In this document: piece after piece, positions 30,607-42,725 of the stretch | Numbering within the stretch: the stretch's first letter is position 1 | How the letters are laid out: each line of letters opens with the position of its first letter | Assembly (NCBI GenBank): GCA_022570795.1 | Contig: JAKUDP010000003.1 | Coordinates: forward strand, 1,550,001-1,614,000 | From: Sphaerulina vaccinii | Taxonomy: Eukaryota > Ascomycota > Dothideomycetes > Mycosphaerellales > Mycosphaerellaceae | DNA length: 64,000 bases | Reading direction: 5' to 3' | Notes under the pieces: model-generated | Seen by the model: the letters and a program-made list of their open reading frames with translations, nothing else | The model's database searches: none | Told to the model about the DNA's origin: nothing | Program-made: the position numbers and the translations under genes

Positions 30607-31795
30607 CTTACGTCTTGTGCGGCCCACGGCCCGTGAGCCAATCTCACTCTTGTCCAACAACAACGATGATGCGCTCCAATGACAATTCAAGTAAGCACCT
30701 AAGTCAGCCAATGTGTGGCGAGACTTCTTCTCCAAAAACCTCTCTGTCTATGGCGTGGAGGCCATCGTACGACTAGTATACATTCAACAAACGGTGGAGT
30801 GGAGCAGGAAGAATGGAGATGAGCCATTGTTTGCGCCTGATGAGTGATGCTGGAAAAGAATTATGGAGCTCAGCATCCCTTTGCCGAATAGCTTCCACAA
30901 AATGTACAATGCATGTAGGCAGATCTGGCATTTCGTGCCATTCTACGCGCGCTTCTCGCCTCCAGTCGCGTACAGCTGCGGCCAAGCAACCGGATGTCAG
31001 GATAGCCATGATGCCGATGGGAATACGTCTTACCTAAACCAGAGAGGTGGTCCACTTCGAGAAACATCTTCGAAACCTCACAGGTCGGTCGGCATGCACC
31101 CCTCCACTTGTCGGTACGGGTCAATTCACCGTAGCCCTAATCCAGTGCCTCCTCCATCGGTGTCTAAGATGAGTCGGAAAGCTGTTTGCGATGCGTTGTG
31201 AACTTCTTGTTTGTGATCGAAGAGCTAGCTACAAGGCTTGAGATTAGGCTAGAGAACCGCAAAGAAACCAGGTCATTCCTGGCCACAAGCATGACTTTGT
31301 GCATATCAATACAGTTCATCTACAAATTTCCCCACCTGGTTCTTCTCATCACTTCGTGGCTAGAATCATCAATCCCTCGCCAAACGCCACGCTATAAGTC
31401 ATGCGCCCGTTACACAAGATAGGCAGAACAATCCTTTTGACTGCATCGCCAAGCCGGTCCCTCGTGCCTTGAGAATCCTGTCTTTTGTTTGCACAGCAAC
31501 CTGGCTGTCTCCGAATCCGACTTTTCTCGCGCGCTTCCCACGGAGTTCATCTGCATATCGCCGCTTTGGCCAATCGACGGTCTGTCGCCCTTGTCTCAGA
31601 CTTGCATTTGTAAGCCAGAATCGCTTGTACAGTACACACAGCGGTGAGCCGCACTTTTATGCAAAGGAGCCGGGTCCTGGATCGATCACTAATTCCGTGT
31701 AGGACAAGGCAAGGTCCACCTTGTTCCTCGTGTCGTGTATGAGTTTCATATATCTTCAGTACCACGTGGAGATTCTAAACCTCCTGCGTGGTAGC
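30607..31795. other. Intergenic, 1.19 kb
   Basis: Long promoter of the ABC transporter and 3' region of the Opi1 gene. Short frames on both strands only; no repeat or RNA gene recognised. A long promoter suits a stress-inducible pump. Confidence 0.55.
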
Positions 31796-33365
31796 TCATG
31801 ACTTTTCCATATCAGATCGTTGAGACGGAGGTGGAGCATCGCCCATCACTTCGTCCTGCTGGTCACCTTTGCTGTCGCTTCGGCCAACACGCGCGAGCCA
31901 TTGCTCCGCAGAGTCCAACGTAGCCTTCAAGACACCGCTGACTTGGCTCATCACTTCAAGTCCTTCACCGGCAAAGCTAATCATGCGTCGTGCGTTTCGA
32001 CTGGTCTCGGAAGCGACAGCTTGCTGTCTTGACACGATCTGCCAGCGTTCTGGCAATGACATGAGCTGTCTTCGGACGAATTCCTTGGCGTTCTCCGGTA
32101 GCACTCCTCCAGTGTAGGCTGAGACTGACTGCACAACTATATGCAGCCTCTTCATGATATCGTCGCAAGTCCTTTGGATGTCCTCAGCCAGTCTACGAGC
32201 TTGTTCATTTCGCTCGGGTGTGGACTGGCGTTGTCCTTTCTCCAGGATTGCCCCATCATTTCCAGCTTGCTGGTCACGGGCTTGCTCGTACTTCTCTAAG
32301 CAGATTTGTAGCGCAAGGCTCAGATGTTCTACACCTGATGCTGCCTCTTTCAGCAGATTAAGACATATTCGGAGGCTGTTCCGAGAAGTATAGCTGAGGG
32401 CGACAGACAGACCTCCAGTGGTCACCCAGAACTGCGAGCTCCAGCTGCGGGCATGTGGTGGCCGCATTGGACTGGCCTCCTCGCGATATGAGGGTGGTCG
32501 ACTGCCACTGTACGGTGGCAACTGTGCTTCATGTCGATGTCTGGACGCATCGCCGTTCGTCATGGTAATATCATGCTTGTCAATAGGGCCAGCTTCGATG
32601 TCTCCAGGTCGACGAGACTGTAGATAGCGGCGAACACCAGCGTCCAGGCCAGTTATCCCACCCACAGAGCTTGCGACATTGATAGTGTTACGCTCCATCA
32701 TGTTCGCAGCGCCCTGCACAATACGCGGCGTGAAGCCTTTGGTGGTAGAGTAGGCTGCTAGAGATGTCTTCACAGCACCGCCAACCCATGGATGAGCTTG
32801 CGCTATAAGTTCCAAGATCGGCTCCGGGTCCTCCCTGAAGTCGGCATGTGAAAGTCCATTCGAGCTAGCATGTGACATTTGCCTGCTCTCGGTTCGGTGA
32901 CCACGGCTATACTCTGTGACTCTTATTAGCAGATACACAGGCAGAGCCTTCAGCAAATCTTGGGAATATAAACTCACCTGGATTGCCCAAGCCAGACAGC
33001 GCTTCTGCTGCCAGTCGCACATCAGGGTCCTCCATGGAAACCACGCTTGTCGCTCGTCCATTACGTTCTTCTACACTTATGACACTTGCAGTCTCGATAG
33101 GACTTGCCATGTTCACGTCTGCCCCTCTTTCACTGAGCGACGAGTGCCCAGGGTCTATTCTGGGTAGACTTCGCACAGATTGTGGTGATGATGGATGTCT
33201 CGGCGTCGACATGTGGTCAAATTCCGCTGAGAGTACTGTCTTGAGGTCTGGTAAAGTAACATCGTGCTGCTGCGGTCTGATCTCATGTCGAGGAACGGCA
33301 GGCCAGTCAACAGTTTCTGGTGATCGGGTCACCGCGCTCGGTGGTCTGTTCTGCTGCGCTTCCAT
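31796..33365 (-). CDS. opi1: Opi1-type transcriptional repressor of phospholipid genes
   Basis: 501 residues from ATG 33365 with one intron, 32914-32977. The junction gives LSGLGNP-EYSRGHR and keeps frame. Family blocks are clear: RLAAEALSGLG at the end of exon 1, HPWVGGAVKTSLAAYSTTKG, GLDAGVRRYL, and near the end NAKEFVRRQLMSLPERWQ. In yeast, Opi1 is held at the ER by phosphatidic acid and Scs2 and, when released, represses Ino2/Ino4-driven inositol and phospholipid genes. Ser/Pro-rich linkers separate the helical blocks as in other filamentous Opi1 proteins. The upstream region carries perfect matches to the Ino2/Ino4 element (33950, 34504), which suggests feedback control, though this is inference. 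Confidence 0.88.
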
Positions 33366-33949
33366 GTTGGCGCATTGGCACTCTCAGCTGTTGTCGACGT
33401 GGAAGCGGCGGGGGTCGTGTTTTGCGGGCGACTTAGACATAAAGCAATAGGTATCTGAATACGAAGGAGTCTGCAGGCGTGAGAGTCGAGGTCGAGCAAA
33501 TGCGCACAGAACCAGTGACGGCGCACGTCACATGCAAACGGCCTGTGCGGCGATCAAAAAGGATAGCGTCTTCGCGGAAACTCGGCCTAGGTTTTCGCTT
33601 TTCGTTGCCAGCGAATCAGGTCGCTTTCACATGCCAGGAAACACCGCGTGATGAAACTGCTCGTAAGCTTCTTTTGTCGTTTGCAACGCATGAGTCTCCT
33701 CTGATAAGAGTCACGTATCCATTGAGACATTGAATCCTCAACATTCCGAGTTGTGCGATTGAGCTCGGTTCTTTTCGTTCTGTCACATGTGGCGAGCTGG
33801 TGGTATGCAGACTCCATGACACTCTTGCAGGGCTTGTGGTACCCGCGCCGCCAACTTTATCGATTCAGCTCAGCTCCTCCTACAAGGTCAGTCAGTCTGG
33901 GTACGAACGCCAGCAGAGGTCGCGGGGTCAATGGCCGACAATCGCTCTC

Positions 33950-33960
33950 ACATGTGAAGA
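33950..33960 (+). promoter_or_regulatory. UAS-INO/ICRE match
   Basis: ACATGTGAAGA fits the yeast inositol/choline response element RCATGTGAARA exactly. It lies 585 bp upstream of the opi1 start. Confidence 0.35.
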
Positions 33961-34503
33961 ACAAAGTGGGCTTGACGAGCGCCACCATCCCACCACTGGG
34001 AAATGCGGCTGAAGACGACGATAGCAATTGTTGTGCATGTCTCGGCAGGTAATTTTCGTCTAGGACCGTTGGTGAGGTCTAATTAAGCTACTGGCAGGTA
34101 CCTATTGCCCCTGTCTCACGGGTTTGAGAACAGTGAACATTGCTATATCTGCTATTCCACAATTGTACAGTCACATATGGTCGACGAGAAGTAGTCGGCG
34201 CATCTTCAAGGTAGATTCAAGCCACCCTTTGCTAGCTGACCACGTACCGACAGGATCGGCGGCCACGTGGAAATAAACAAGGCGCCTTTCGACTTCTAAC
34301 AACAACGACGGATGCAATGATGTTGCATCATCTTCAGATTTCTACTGAGGTGGAGTGCCCGTGAAGAGAGAGTAGAGCAGAGTGTATGGACAATATCGAA
34401 ATATGGCTGCGGGAAATCTGCTACGTAAGCATTGTCGATCGCGTACGCTGTGGCTGCAGTGTGCGAACGCTCACTTCGAAGCAGCCTTGGCGGTTCACGA
34501 GTT

Positions 34504-34514
34504 GCATGTGAAAA
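34504..34514 (+). promoter_or_regulatory. UAS-INO/ICRE match
   Basis: GCATGTGAAAA fits RCATGTGAARA exactly, 1.14 kb upstream of the opi1 start and 330 bp past the PurL stop. Confidence 0.3.
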
Positions 34515-34839
34515 ACACCGAGACTGTCGTTCAGGCGTGAAGCCTCGCTTTACACATCTGGAACCACTGTGATCAGCCAGTCAGCCCATACAGTCCCTAC
34601 AATGGCACAGGAAGCTTGGAAGAGTAAAATTCGGAATAAGAAACCGCACATTATCAAGGACTTCATGAAATGTACAACGCGATGGCAAATCGATTGAAAT
34701 TTGATTGCAGGTATGTAGTATCCTGCTTGATCTAATGTAGAGCATACGCAATGCTCAGTATGAAGCATGTTCCACGAGCCACCGTTCGTTGGACCTCAAT
34801 GCAACATCACTCGTGTGACTGTGTGGTCACAGCCACAAT

Positions 34840-37800
34840 CTATCCCACCCAGCGTCTGGCACTCTTGAAGACTCTGCTCCAAGGTCCAAACTCACCCCAC
34901 TCCTTCTTCTCTTCGCGAGGCAGGTAGCTGGAAACCTCCTTCAAGATAGTACGCTCTGGGTGAGGCATGAGAGCCAAAACTCTGCCATCTGGTGTACGCA
35001 CACCCGTGATGCCCAGAGGAGATCCATTAGGATTGTACGGGTATGCTTCGGTCGTCTTGAGGTAGTTGTCAACGTATCGCATCGAAACAAGACCTTGATC
35101 GATGAGGTTCTGAGCAGAGGACTCGCCGGACTGCGGGAATGAAGCACGACCTTCTCCGTGAGCAGTGACGACTGGCAGATAAGAGCCGTTCATACCGTGT
35201 AAGAACACAGATGGCTCTTTGTAGTTGTCTGCTTTCTCAGTGACTTGCACCATGCAGACACGAGCTTCGTACTGCTCACTAACATTACGTTCGAACGTTG
35301 GCCAGTTCTCCGCGCCAGGAATGAGTTCTGTCAGACGGGACAGGAACTGACATCCATTGCAGACTCCGAGCGTGAACGTATCTTTACGCTCGAAGAAGTC
35401 CTTGAACTCATTGCGAGCTCCCTCGTGTAGTAGGACTGACTTGGCCCAGCCTTGACCTGCACCGAGGACATCACCATAGCTGAAGCCGCCACAGGCTGCG
35501 AGACCCACACATGACTTGAGGGAGAAGCGACCTGTGAGTATGTCGGTCATATGCACGTCGATAGGGCTGAACCCTGCGATCGAGAATGCGAAAGCCATCT
35601 CAGACTGGCCGTTGACACCTTGCTCGCGCAGAATGGCGACACGCGGCTTCTGTTTGAGCGTCGCTGAGATGGATGTGGTCCATGGCAGGATGTTTTCCTC
35701 TGGCTTGAAGCTGAGATTGAAGCGCAGACCAGGATTGGCATTATCGTCGATGTTGGCCTTCTCAGCATCAGCACAGTCTGGGTTATCTCGTAATCTCTGC
35801 ATGGCCCACGATGTGTGGTGCCACTTCTGCTGCAACTCCTGTCTTGAAGCACGGTAGATGCAGTCTGCACCGTAGTGGATCGCAAGCTCTTGTCTCGAAG
35901 ACTTCGGCACAGATGCGATGACAATAGGCTTCTGAGGTGCGAATACACCACGGAACTGGCTCTCGTCCTTCTTACGAATCTGGAAGACGGCACCGAGTTC
36001 TTCGTTGAAGAGTGTTTCGATGACATCCTGAGGTCGACCAGACTCGACGATGCGATCAAGCATCAGATCAAGACCGCAGCGACCTGCGAACATCATTTCT
36101 GTCAGAGTCGTGAACAGACCTCCATCTGATCGGTCGTGGTAAGCGAGCACAATGTCTGTCTCGTGAAGCTGCTCGATGGCATTGTAAAAGTCTTTGAGTT
36201 CGTCCACATCGTGTACGTCTGGCGCAGTGTCACCAACCTGGCCGAAGACCTGTGCGAGAGCGGAACCTCCGAGTGCCTTTCTGCCACTGGCAAGGTCGAC
36301 AAACATCAGCAGCGTCTCGCCAGCATCCTCGTAGCGTGCAAGCGTTGGCGTCCAGGTGCTGCTGAGGTCGTTGACCGGTGCGAAAGCAGTGATGACGAGA
36401 GATAGAGGAGCAGTGACCTCCTTGTCGGCCCACTTGGTCTTCATTGACATTGAGTCTTTTCCCACTGGAATACTGATACCCAGCTCGGGACACAGTTCCA
36501 TGCCAATGGCGTGCACAGCCTCGTATAGAGCAGCGCCTTCTCCTGGGTGGCTACTTGCTGCCATCCAGTTGGCCGAAAGACGAACACGCTTCAGCTTACC
36601 GTCAGTGCTAGCTGCCGCGATGTTCATCAATGACTCTGCTACTGCCATGCGTGCCGAAGCTCCAGCTGAGATCAGAGCCAATGTAGGCTTCTCGCCCATT
36701 GCCATAGCCTCTCCAGTGGTGATTCCCGGCGTCAGTGACGTCGCTGTCACTGATACATCGGCGACAGGAGTCTGCCAAGGACCAACCATCTGATCACGAA
36801 CAGTCAATCCGCCTACTGTACGATCGCCAATAGTGATGAGGAACGACTTCGAGCCGACGGACGGCAGTGCTAATACTCGGTCAATTGCAACCTGTAAGAC
36901 AGTTTCCACTCTTGTCGTTGCAGTCGGAATGTATGTTGCCAAGCTACTGTCGAAAGCTGGGAGCTTAGCCTTGCGGGAGTTGACAGTTCTTGTCATTTTG
37001 GGTGGCTTGCCGAACAGCGTCGACATAGGCAAGTCTATCGGCTTTGGCTCTTCGGGAGAGTCTCTGTCCATGACAACTAATTGCTGCTCCTTCGTAGCCG
37101 TGCCCACAACAGAATACCCGCATCTCTCGCGCTTGCAGATCTTCTTGAATTCATCAAGCTGATTCGGTGCGATGGCCATGACATATCGTTCCTGGGCTTC
37201 GCAGCACCAGATCTGCAGAGGACTAAGACTTGGATCCGCGTTGTCAATCTCTCTGAGCTCAAACTTTGCGCCATAGCCGGTGTCGTGCGCCAATTCTGGT
37301 AGCGCGTTTGACAGGCCACCTGCACCAACATCGTGGATGAATTGAATAGGGCTCGCCTCTCCAAGCGATGCGCATGTGTTGATAACTTCCTGTGCTCGCC
37401 TCTCGACTTCAGCATTGCCGCGCTGTACACTTGCAAAGTCTAAGTCGACACTTCCTTCGCCGGACTGAATGCTTGATGCTGCACCACCGCCAAGCCCAAT
37501 AAGCATGGCTGGGCCACCAAGAACGACCATATGTGCTCCAGCATCGACCTTGTCCTTCTTCTTGATCTCGTTCCCAGGTCGTACTGTACCGACACCGCCA
37601 GCAATCATGATGGGCTTGTGGTATCCCCTGACTTCTGTTGTAGTCTCATCAACTGGCACATTCATTGACAATGTCCGAAAGTATCCAGTTGTGTTGGGTC
37701 TCCCAAATTCGTTGTTGAAAGCTGCACTACCAATAGGTGCCTCAAGCATGATGTCCAAGCTGCTGGCCAGATGTGCTGGTTTGCCGATATCGATCTCCCA

Positions 37801-38916
37801 TTTCTGTATGTGACCAGGAATCCGAAGATCAGAAGTGTTGAAGCCGGTCAACCCAGCTTTGGGCTTGGAGCCTCGCCCAACAGCACCTTCATCTCTGATC
37901 TCACCGCCGGCTCCAGTAGCAGCACCAGGATAAGGCGAGACAGCCGTGGGATGGTTGTGTGTCTCAACTTTGCCAAGGGTGTGCACTTCCTCTTTCATTT
38001 GTTTCCACTCACCATTCTGATCGGGCGCCCAATGACTGCCCGGATATCCTTGGAAGACGGCTGCATTATCGCTGTATGCAGACAAGACGTAGTCGGGGTT
38101 TCGCTTGTGAGTATTGCGGATCATCTGAAATAGACTGTGATCCATAACTTTGCCGTCGATGGTCCATTCAGCGTTGAACTGCTTGTGCCTGCAGTGCTCC
38201 GAGTTGACCTGAGCGAACATAAAAAGCTCAACATCGGTTGGGTTACGTTTGAGATCTTTGGTGTAAGCATCGATGAGGTACTTCATTTCGGACTCGTCCA
38301 AAGCAAGACCTAATGTCTTGTTCGCCTCCCGTAACGTAGCTTCAGGTCCAGCCTGGCTATGTAGCAAGTCGACTCTCTGCAATGGGGCAGGAGCCGCTTG
38401 AGCAAACATTGCGTCGAGGTCCGGTGGAGTCGTGGCAAGGTTGTCGGTCATGCGATCGTGCAACGAGTCCGGACTTGGGATTGCATCATCTTGGAAAGCC
38501 TGGTTGAACTTGGCAGCATAGAGAACACCACGTTCGACCCTCTTGACAGCGGACTCCAGACCGCAGACGTGTGCGATGCTGGTCGCTTTCGAGCTCCATG
38601 GCGAGATCGTGCCAGCTCTTGGACTCACGTAGAAAAGTCTGATGTTCTTGTCCGCAGGAGCTTGGCCATGGTTCACAGCCTTCTGCAGCGCATCATAGAG
38701 CTCACCGTGTTCGGGATAGCTATCATATTCGAGCAGCTGTGCAAGGCTCCTGTGTTCTTCCTTTGTGAGGTCTCGGTATGTGACCACGTAGTGCACCCAG
38801 ACTGCCTGCAGATCCTTGGCACCAAGTTGCGAGATGAGTGCATCGCGGCGGAACCTTGACAGCGCGGAGGCACCTGGCAAGGCAAGATATGCGCCCTGAG
38901 GCTGTGTCGTAGTCAT
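34840..38916 (-). CDS. ADE6: Phosphoribosylformylglycinamidine synthase (FGAM synthase, PurL)
   Basis: Intronless, 1358 residues, full length for the eukaryotic single-chain enzyme. It converts FGAR, glutamine and ATP to FGAM, step four of de novo purine synthesis, in the cytosol. The order is: N-terminal PurS-like domain, linker, two AIRS-type halves ([39 protein letters not shown] and, later, [12 protein letters not shown]), and a C-terminal class I glutaminase. The glutaminase nucleophile is in [13 protein letters not shown], with [14 protein letters not shown] before it and the His of LMPHPERT at the end. Nothing is missing. The long uninterrupted frame is a good coding reference for this genome. 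Confidence 0.97.
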   Translation of the reverse strand: MTTTQPQGAYLALPGASALSRFRRDALISQLGAKDLQAVWVHYVVTYRDLTKEEHRSLAQLLEYDSYPEHGELYDALQKAVNHGQAPADKNIRLFYVSPRAGTISPWSSKATSIAHVCGLESAVKRVERGVLYAAKFNQAFQDDAIPSPDSLHDRMTDNLATTPPDLDAMFAQAAPAPLQRVDLLHSQAGPEATLREANKTLGLALDESEMKYLIDAYTKDLKRNPTDVELFMFAQVNSEHCRHKQFNAEWTIDGKVMDHSLFQMIRNTHKRNPDYVLSAYSDNAAVFQGYPGSHWAPDQNGEWKQMKEEVHTLGKVETHNHPTAVSPYPGAATGAGGEIRDEGAVGRGSKPKAGLTGFNTSDLRIPGHIQKWEIDIGKPAHLASSLDIMLEAPIGSAAFNNEFGRPNTTGYFRTLSMNVPVDETTTEVRGYHKPIMIAGGVGTVRPGNEIKKKDKVDAGAHMVVLGGPAMLIGLGGGAASSIQSGEGSVDLDFASVQRGNAEVERRAQEVINTCASLGEASPIQFIHDVGAGGLSNALPELAHDTGYGAKFELREIDNADPSLSPLQIWCCEAQERYVMAIAPNQLDEFKKICKRERCGYSVVGTATKEQQLVVMDRDSPEEPKPIDLPMSTLFGKPPKMTRTVNSRKAKLPAFDSSLATYIPTATTRVETVLQVAIDRVLALPSVGSKSFLITIGDRTVGGLTVRDQMVGPWQTPVADVSVTATSLTPGITTGEAMAMGEKPTLALISAGASARMAVAESLMNIAAASTDGKLKRVRLSANWMAASSHPGEGAALYEAVHAIGMELCPELGISIPVGKDSMSMKTKWADKEVTAPLSLVITAFAPVNDLSSTWTPTLARYEDAGETLLMFVDLASGRKALGGSALAQVFGQVGDTAPDVHDVDELKDFYNAIEQLHETDIVLAYHDRSDGGLFTTLTEMMFAGRCGLDLMLDRIVESGRPQDVIETLFNEELGAVFQIRKKDESQFRGVFAPQKPIVIASVPKSSRQELAIHYGADCIYRASRQELQQKWHHTSWAMQRLRDNPDCADAEKANIDDNANPGLRFNLSFKPEENILPWTTSISATLKQKPRVAILREQGVNGQSEMAFAFSIAGFSPIDVHMTDILTGRFSLKSCVGLAACGGFSYGDVLGAGQGWAKSVLLHEGARNEFKDFFERKDTFTLGVCNGCQFLSRLTELIPGAENWPTFERNVSEQYEARVCMVQVTEKADNYKEPSVFLHGMNGSYLPVVTAHGEGRASFPQSGESSAQNLIDQGLVSMRYVDNYLKTTEAYPYNPNGSPLGITGVRTPDGRVLALMPHPERTILKEVSSYLPREEKKEWGEFGPWSRVFKSARRWVG

Positions 38917-39830
38917 GTTGGTATGGAGAGAACTGCCAATGGCAGTTATTGTTGAGGATGTCTACATTGTCTCTATCTTGGAGTCACAGAATGTGAGGTG
39001 AAGTTTTTATGAGCTTTCGGGCTGGCCCGTGCATTAAGCTTTTTACACAACCTCTTCCATCGTTCTTGCCTCACCCAGTGAGAGGCTTCAGTTTGACCAA
39101 AAGGTGGGACGAGCTTTGTGAGCAAGAGGGCAAAATGCAAAAAGTTACCCTGTCGAGTCACAAGTACACCTTGCATCGCTACACGTAGTGTTACAAAACC
39201 ATAGCTTTTTGAACAAGCCAGCTGTGATGAGAATGTACCCAAGCTCAACAGACATCCTAGTTGAGCCTGAGATCACGAACTGAAGTGAGAGGTGAAAGTG
39301 AGTGGTTGAAGTGATGATAGATTGACAATGATAGGATACATCGCGCAAAGTCCTATCCGTTTAGGTTTTTCAAACGCCATGCTTAGGCTTATTCTTTGCA
39401 GACCCAGTAAAACGCCGCGTGAAGGTAGAACGCTTCTGTCTCCCAAGAAAGATCTTTCATAATTCCACCGTCCCTGTTTTTTTCGTCCCATGCCGTGCCG
39501 AATGCTATCATGTCGCAGCACTGCTCTTTGTACTGTTACTTCTCGATCTACCGCCGCTTGTAGTACTGGCCGTCGAAGGCCCCGAAGAGGTTGCCGAGCG
39601 ATGACTTTTGCTGCCGTGAAAACCTCGCTTCTAAAGACACATATCGGATCCAATCAGAACAACAGCCATGACTTCATGACGATGAACAATGAGTGGTGAA
39701 ACGCCATGCGCTATGCAGAATGTGGAGGGGGTATGAAGGGGCTGTCGCAATTGCAGAAACGAAAGCGCGACGAGTTGGGAAGCATACATGCTGGGGATGA
39801 GGCAATGGCGGGCATACACGCTCGAGCTTC
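38917..39830. other. Intergenic, 914 bp
   Basis: Promoter of the PurL gene and 3' end of the B56 gene. Two GAGTCAC half-matches to the Gcn4-type site lie near 38,982 and 39,155; neither is a full heptamer. No gene recognised. Confidence 0.5.
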
Positions 39831-42069
39831 TCATCCACGTACCGAATTGGTATGTCTCTCAGCTCTCCTGTCGTCCTGTAAGCGCAAGCGCTCCATCGAT
39901 ATCGGATCCCCGTCTGCGGTGCTCATAGGGCTCTTCGACTGGTTGCCATAGGCTTGGGGAGGTCGTACCGCTGGGGCATGTCCATTCTGTTTCATGGTCT
40001 CCGCAAGTTGCGTCAATCGATCCCATTTCGCTTGTCGACTCGCCTTTACTGCCTCGGCGTTGTTTTGTTGTTCCGTATATTCGTGCGAGCATTCGTCGAA
40101 TAATTGAGGATTCACTTCCATGAATAGCTTCATAGCATTGTATACCATGCCGTGAATTGTGCTGCAATTGATGTTAGCGCGTGCATTGAGGTTGGGTTCG
40201 CAAGTACATACCGATTCCAGTGTCCTTTGGAGTTCTCGTATAAGGGCGCAAACATAATCGGTAGAATAACGTCCACGTTGTCGCTGACAAGGTTGCAGAA
40301 GTATTCGTTGTTCCAGAAGTAGAGTGCGCGTTCGGCAACCTGTCCACGTTAGTTTTGGCAGTCTTGAACACATTTCCGATCTTACCTGGAAATGTGGGCT
40401 TGCGACACTCTTCGCGAGCTGGTTGAACAAAGGTTCTTGCACCTTGGCAAATTCGGCAGGGTCCATCACTTCGAAGATGTCTTCCACTTCGTTCAAGAAC
40501 ATGACTTCCTTCGTGCTGTTCACCTTCGGCCAGTAGCGCAATAGTCCCAGTACAACTTCTTCAGTGAGTGCGGCATCCTTCTCCAGAAACTGCACGATAC
40601 AGTAGGCCAGTTGTGGGTGGTACATGCTCAAGCTCTTCACCTTGTGAAGAGGTATCAGAACCCTAGTCAGGAACAGCTTGTGCTCCTCCTTTAGTGGTAA
40701 TGCGAAGCCGTTAATGATCGAGCCAAGGATCTCCAGGAGCTCGGCAATGCCGTTGAAACGCTCGGTCTCGTAGATGAATTGGAAGAAGACGTTGTTGATG
40801 CTGCGTCTGATGAATGATCGCAAGTTGAGGAACTTTCCGTATATCCTGTGTAGGGTAGTCTTCAAGAAGTCTCGTTCGCGAGGGTCCTCGGAATCGAAAA
40901 GCTCGAGGAGTTGCAGCACAAAGCTATGGTCGATATACTGCTTCGCATAGTTCGTGTTGAAGTCCTGACTTTCTATGAAGCGAAGAAAGAACTCGTAAAC
41001 GACCTGTATGTGTGGCCAGGCGACCTCGAGAACCGGCTCGTCTTCCTCGGGATCAAATGCTTCTCCTTGCGGATTCATCGGCGGCGGGATTGGTCTGAAC
41101 AAGTTCTTCGCGAACATCTCCACAACTCGCGGATACATAGGCTCCGATATGACCTGTCGGTTCTGCGCGACGTAGTCCAGGAGCTCGTGTAGTGCCAGCC
41201 GTTTGATCTCCTTGCTCTTCATGTCGCCTGATGCATCATTGAAGTCGAATATGATGTTACATTGATCCAATTTCTGCATGAACAGCTCTTGTCTGCGATT
41301 CGGAGGTACTTCATGGAAACCTGGAAGCTTTTCCAGCTCGCGTTGCCTTTGATCTGAGATATCGAATCGTGACGAATGTTGGCGTTTGGGCGTCCTAATG
41401 CCTTCTGGAACTGTGTCTTTTGGTGTAGCCTGTAATCTATCGAACAGCAAGCTCTTCTGGCCAGCCTTGGGAGGTGCAAGATCGTGAGGCATCGTTTCAG
41501 CTGCGCCGGGTGGTGGAATGTGCTATGTATGTTAGTCTGAAGCTGTAACTGGCAGCATATGCATTGGTGGCACATACAGGAGCACTTGGAGAAATCACCA
41601 CGCTAGGAGCAAGTGGTCCAAGACGACCAGGAGTAGATGGACCACCCTGTTGATGCGGTCCACTATTAGAGGGGTTCCCACTGGCGTTGCCGTGCGGTGG
41701 GAACTGTCCCTGAGATGCGCCCATGTTCAATGGAGGCTGACCAGGCATGGGCGCACCGGGGTGGGATTGCGTGGGCGCATCGGATTGAGGCTTGTTTCGA
41801 CCATCGACGAGGTTGCTGGTTGACGAGGTAGGCGTCGCTTGAGCGGAGCCAGCGGGAGACTGACTGTTCGAGGGACCACCAGCGGGGGATGCAGTGCCAG
41901 ATGTACCGTCTTTGGAGCCTTTCTTCGCGAGCTTATTACTCTCTCGGTCCTTCGCCCGCGAGAGCTGTTCTTGCTGTCAGATCACCACATTACCATCTGC
42001 CAGCGTGTGCAGTGTATATAGATATGGGACATTGAGGCTTACCACGCGCTGCCGAAAGCCCTTCATCAT
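39831..42069 (-). CDS. RTS1: PP2A regulatory subunit B56 (Rts1-type)
   Basis: 672 residues from ATG 42069 (a second ATG follows at once). Introns: 41974-42042, 41523-41577, 40340-40385, 40162-40211. After a tiny first exon (MMKGFRQRV), exon 2 is a Gln/Ser/Pro-rich disordered region. Exon 3 then starts the B56 HEAT-like repeat core: [66 protein letters not shown] and [19 protein letters not shown], all strongly family-typical. Exon 4 supplies [14 protein letters not shown]56 subunits recruit PP2A to LxxIxE substrates in stress response, mitosis and septation. Complete and normal. Confidence 0.95.
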
Positions 42070-42725
42070 CTGTTGCGCCCAATGGGACGGCGTTCACCAG
42101 CTCGCCAGTGTTGCTCGAGGCAAGGGAACGGGCCCGACCCTGCGCTCTATGCGCTGCTGCGCGTGTGTGCTAGGGCTGCTTCAATGTGCCTCCTCTTGGT
42201 CGCCAGGCAGGTGGGAGACGCGCAAGTCGCGTGACTCGGACGGTCGTTGGCGCAGGCGGTAGGTCTAGGGAGTGACGGCGGTGTGGGCGGGATGGGAGGT
42301 GTTGTCGTTGTTGCTCGTGCCGTTGACGATGTACTTCCAAGCTTGGCCAGAGTGACCGCCAAGGAGAGACGAGTAGGGGATCGCTCGGGGAAGTCGGAAG
42401 GGAGGTATATGACAACGACGACGACGTGCAATGGGGGCGGACTGCCAGGAGAGGGTGGAGAGAGATGCGGTGCGGTCTGCCGCTGATTCGTCTAGCGTGC
42501 GGGCTGTGATGCAGTGCAATGCGTTGGAACACGCAAGAGAGCTGATCGAGGCAGGAAGGACCTTGGACCCCTCTCTCTGTCTCTACACTTTCGCACTAGG
42601 TTTCAAGTACAAAACACGCATCATCCACAACATCAACATCAACAACAATTTTCAATACCAGAAATCGGGACACCTGCCAGGAGATGGGGAAATGTTCTTG
42701 ATATTATCTTCCAAGCGACGCGAAA
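42070..42725. promoter_or_regulatory. Divergent promoter, B56 subunit / TFIIIC tau95
   Basis: 656 bp between divergent starts. Contains GTTGTCGTTGTTG-like repeats near 42,300, an ACGACGACGACG run near 42,414 and CATCAACATCAAC-like repeats near 42,630, in the leader sides. No independent gene is supported. Confidence 0.4.

Larger units (their letters stand above)
33366..34839. promoter_or_regulatory. 1.47 kb upstream region of opi1, rich in CACATG E-boxes
   Basis: No gene seen. CACATG or its complement occurs at 33529, 33628, 33784, 33949 and 34505; two of these are perfect UAS-INO matches. The part after about 34,000 also serves as 3' flank of the PurL gene. One hairpin, GATGCAA...TTGCATC, lies near 34,311-34,330. 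Confidence 0.4.

Noticed and set aside
26269..30776. Many open frames antisense to the ABC transporter
   Set aside because: Shadows of a strongly biased coding strand; none has a recognisable domain.
33753..34052. Possible small secreted protein on +
   Set aside because: The hydrophobic start depends on a GTG codon; the first ATG lies after it, so no signal peptide would be made.
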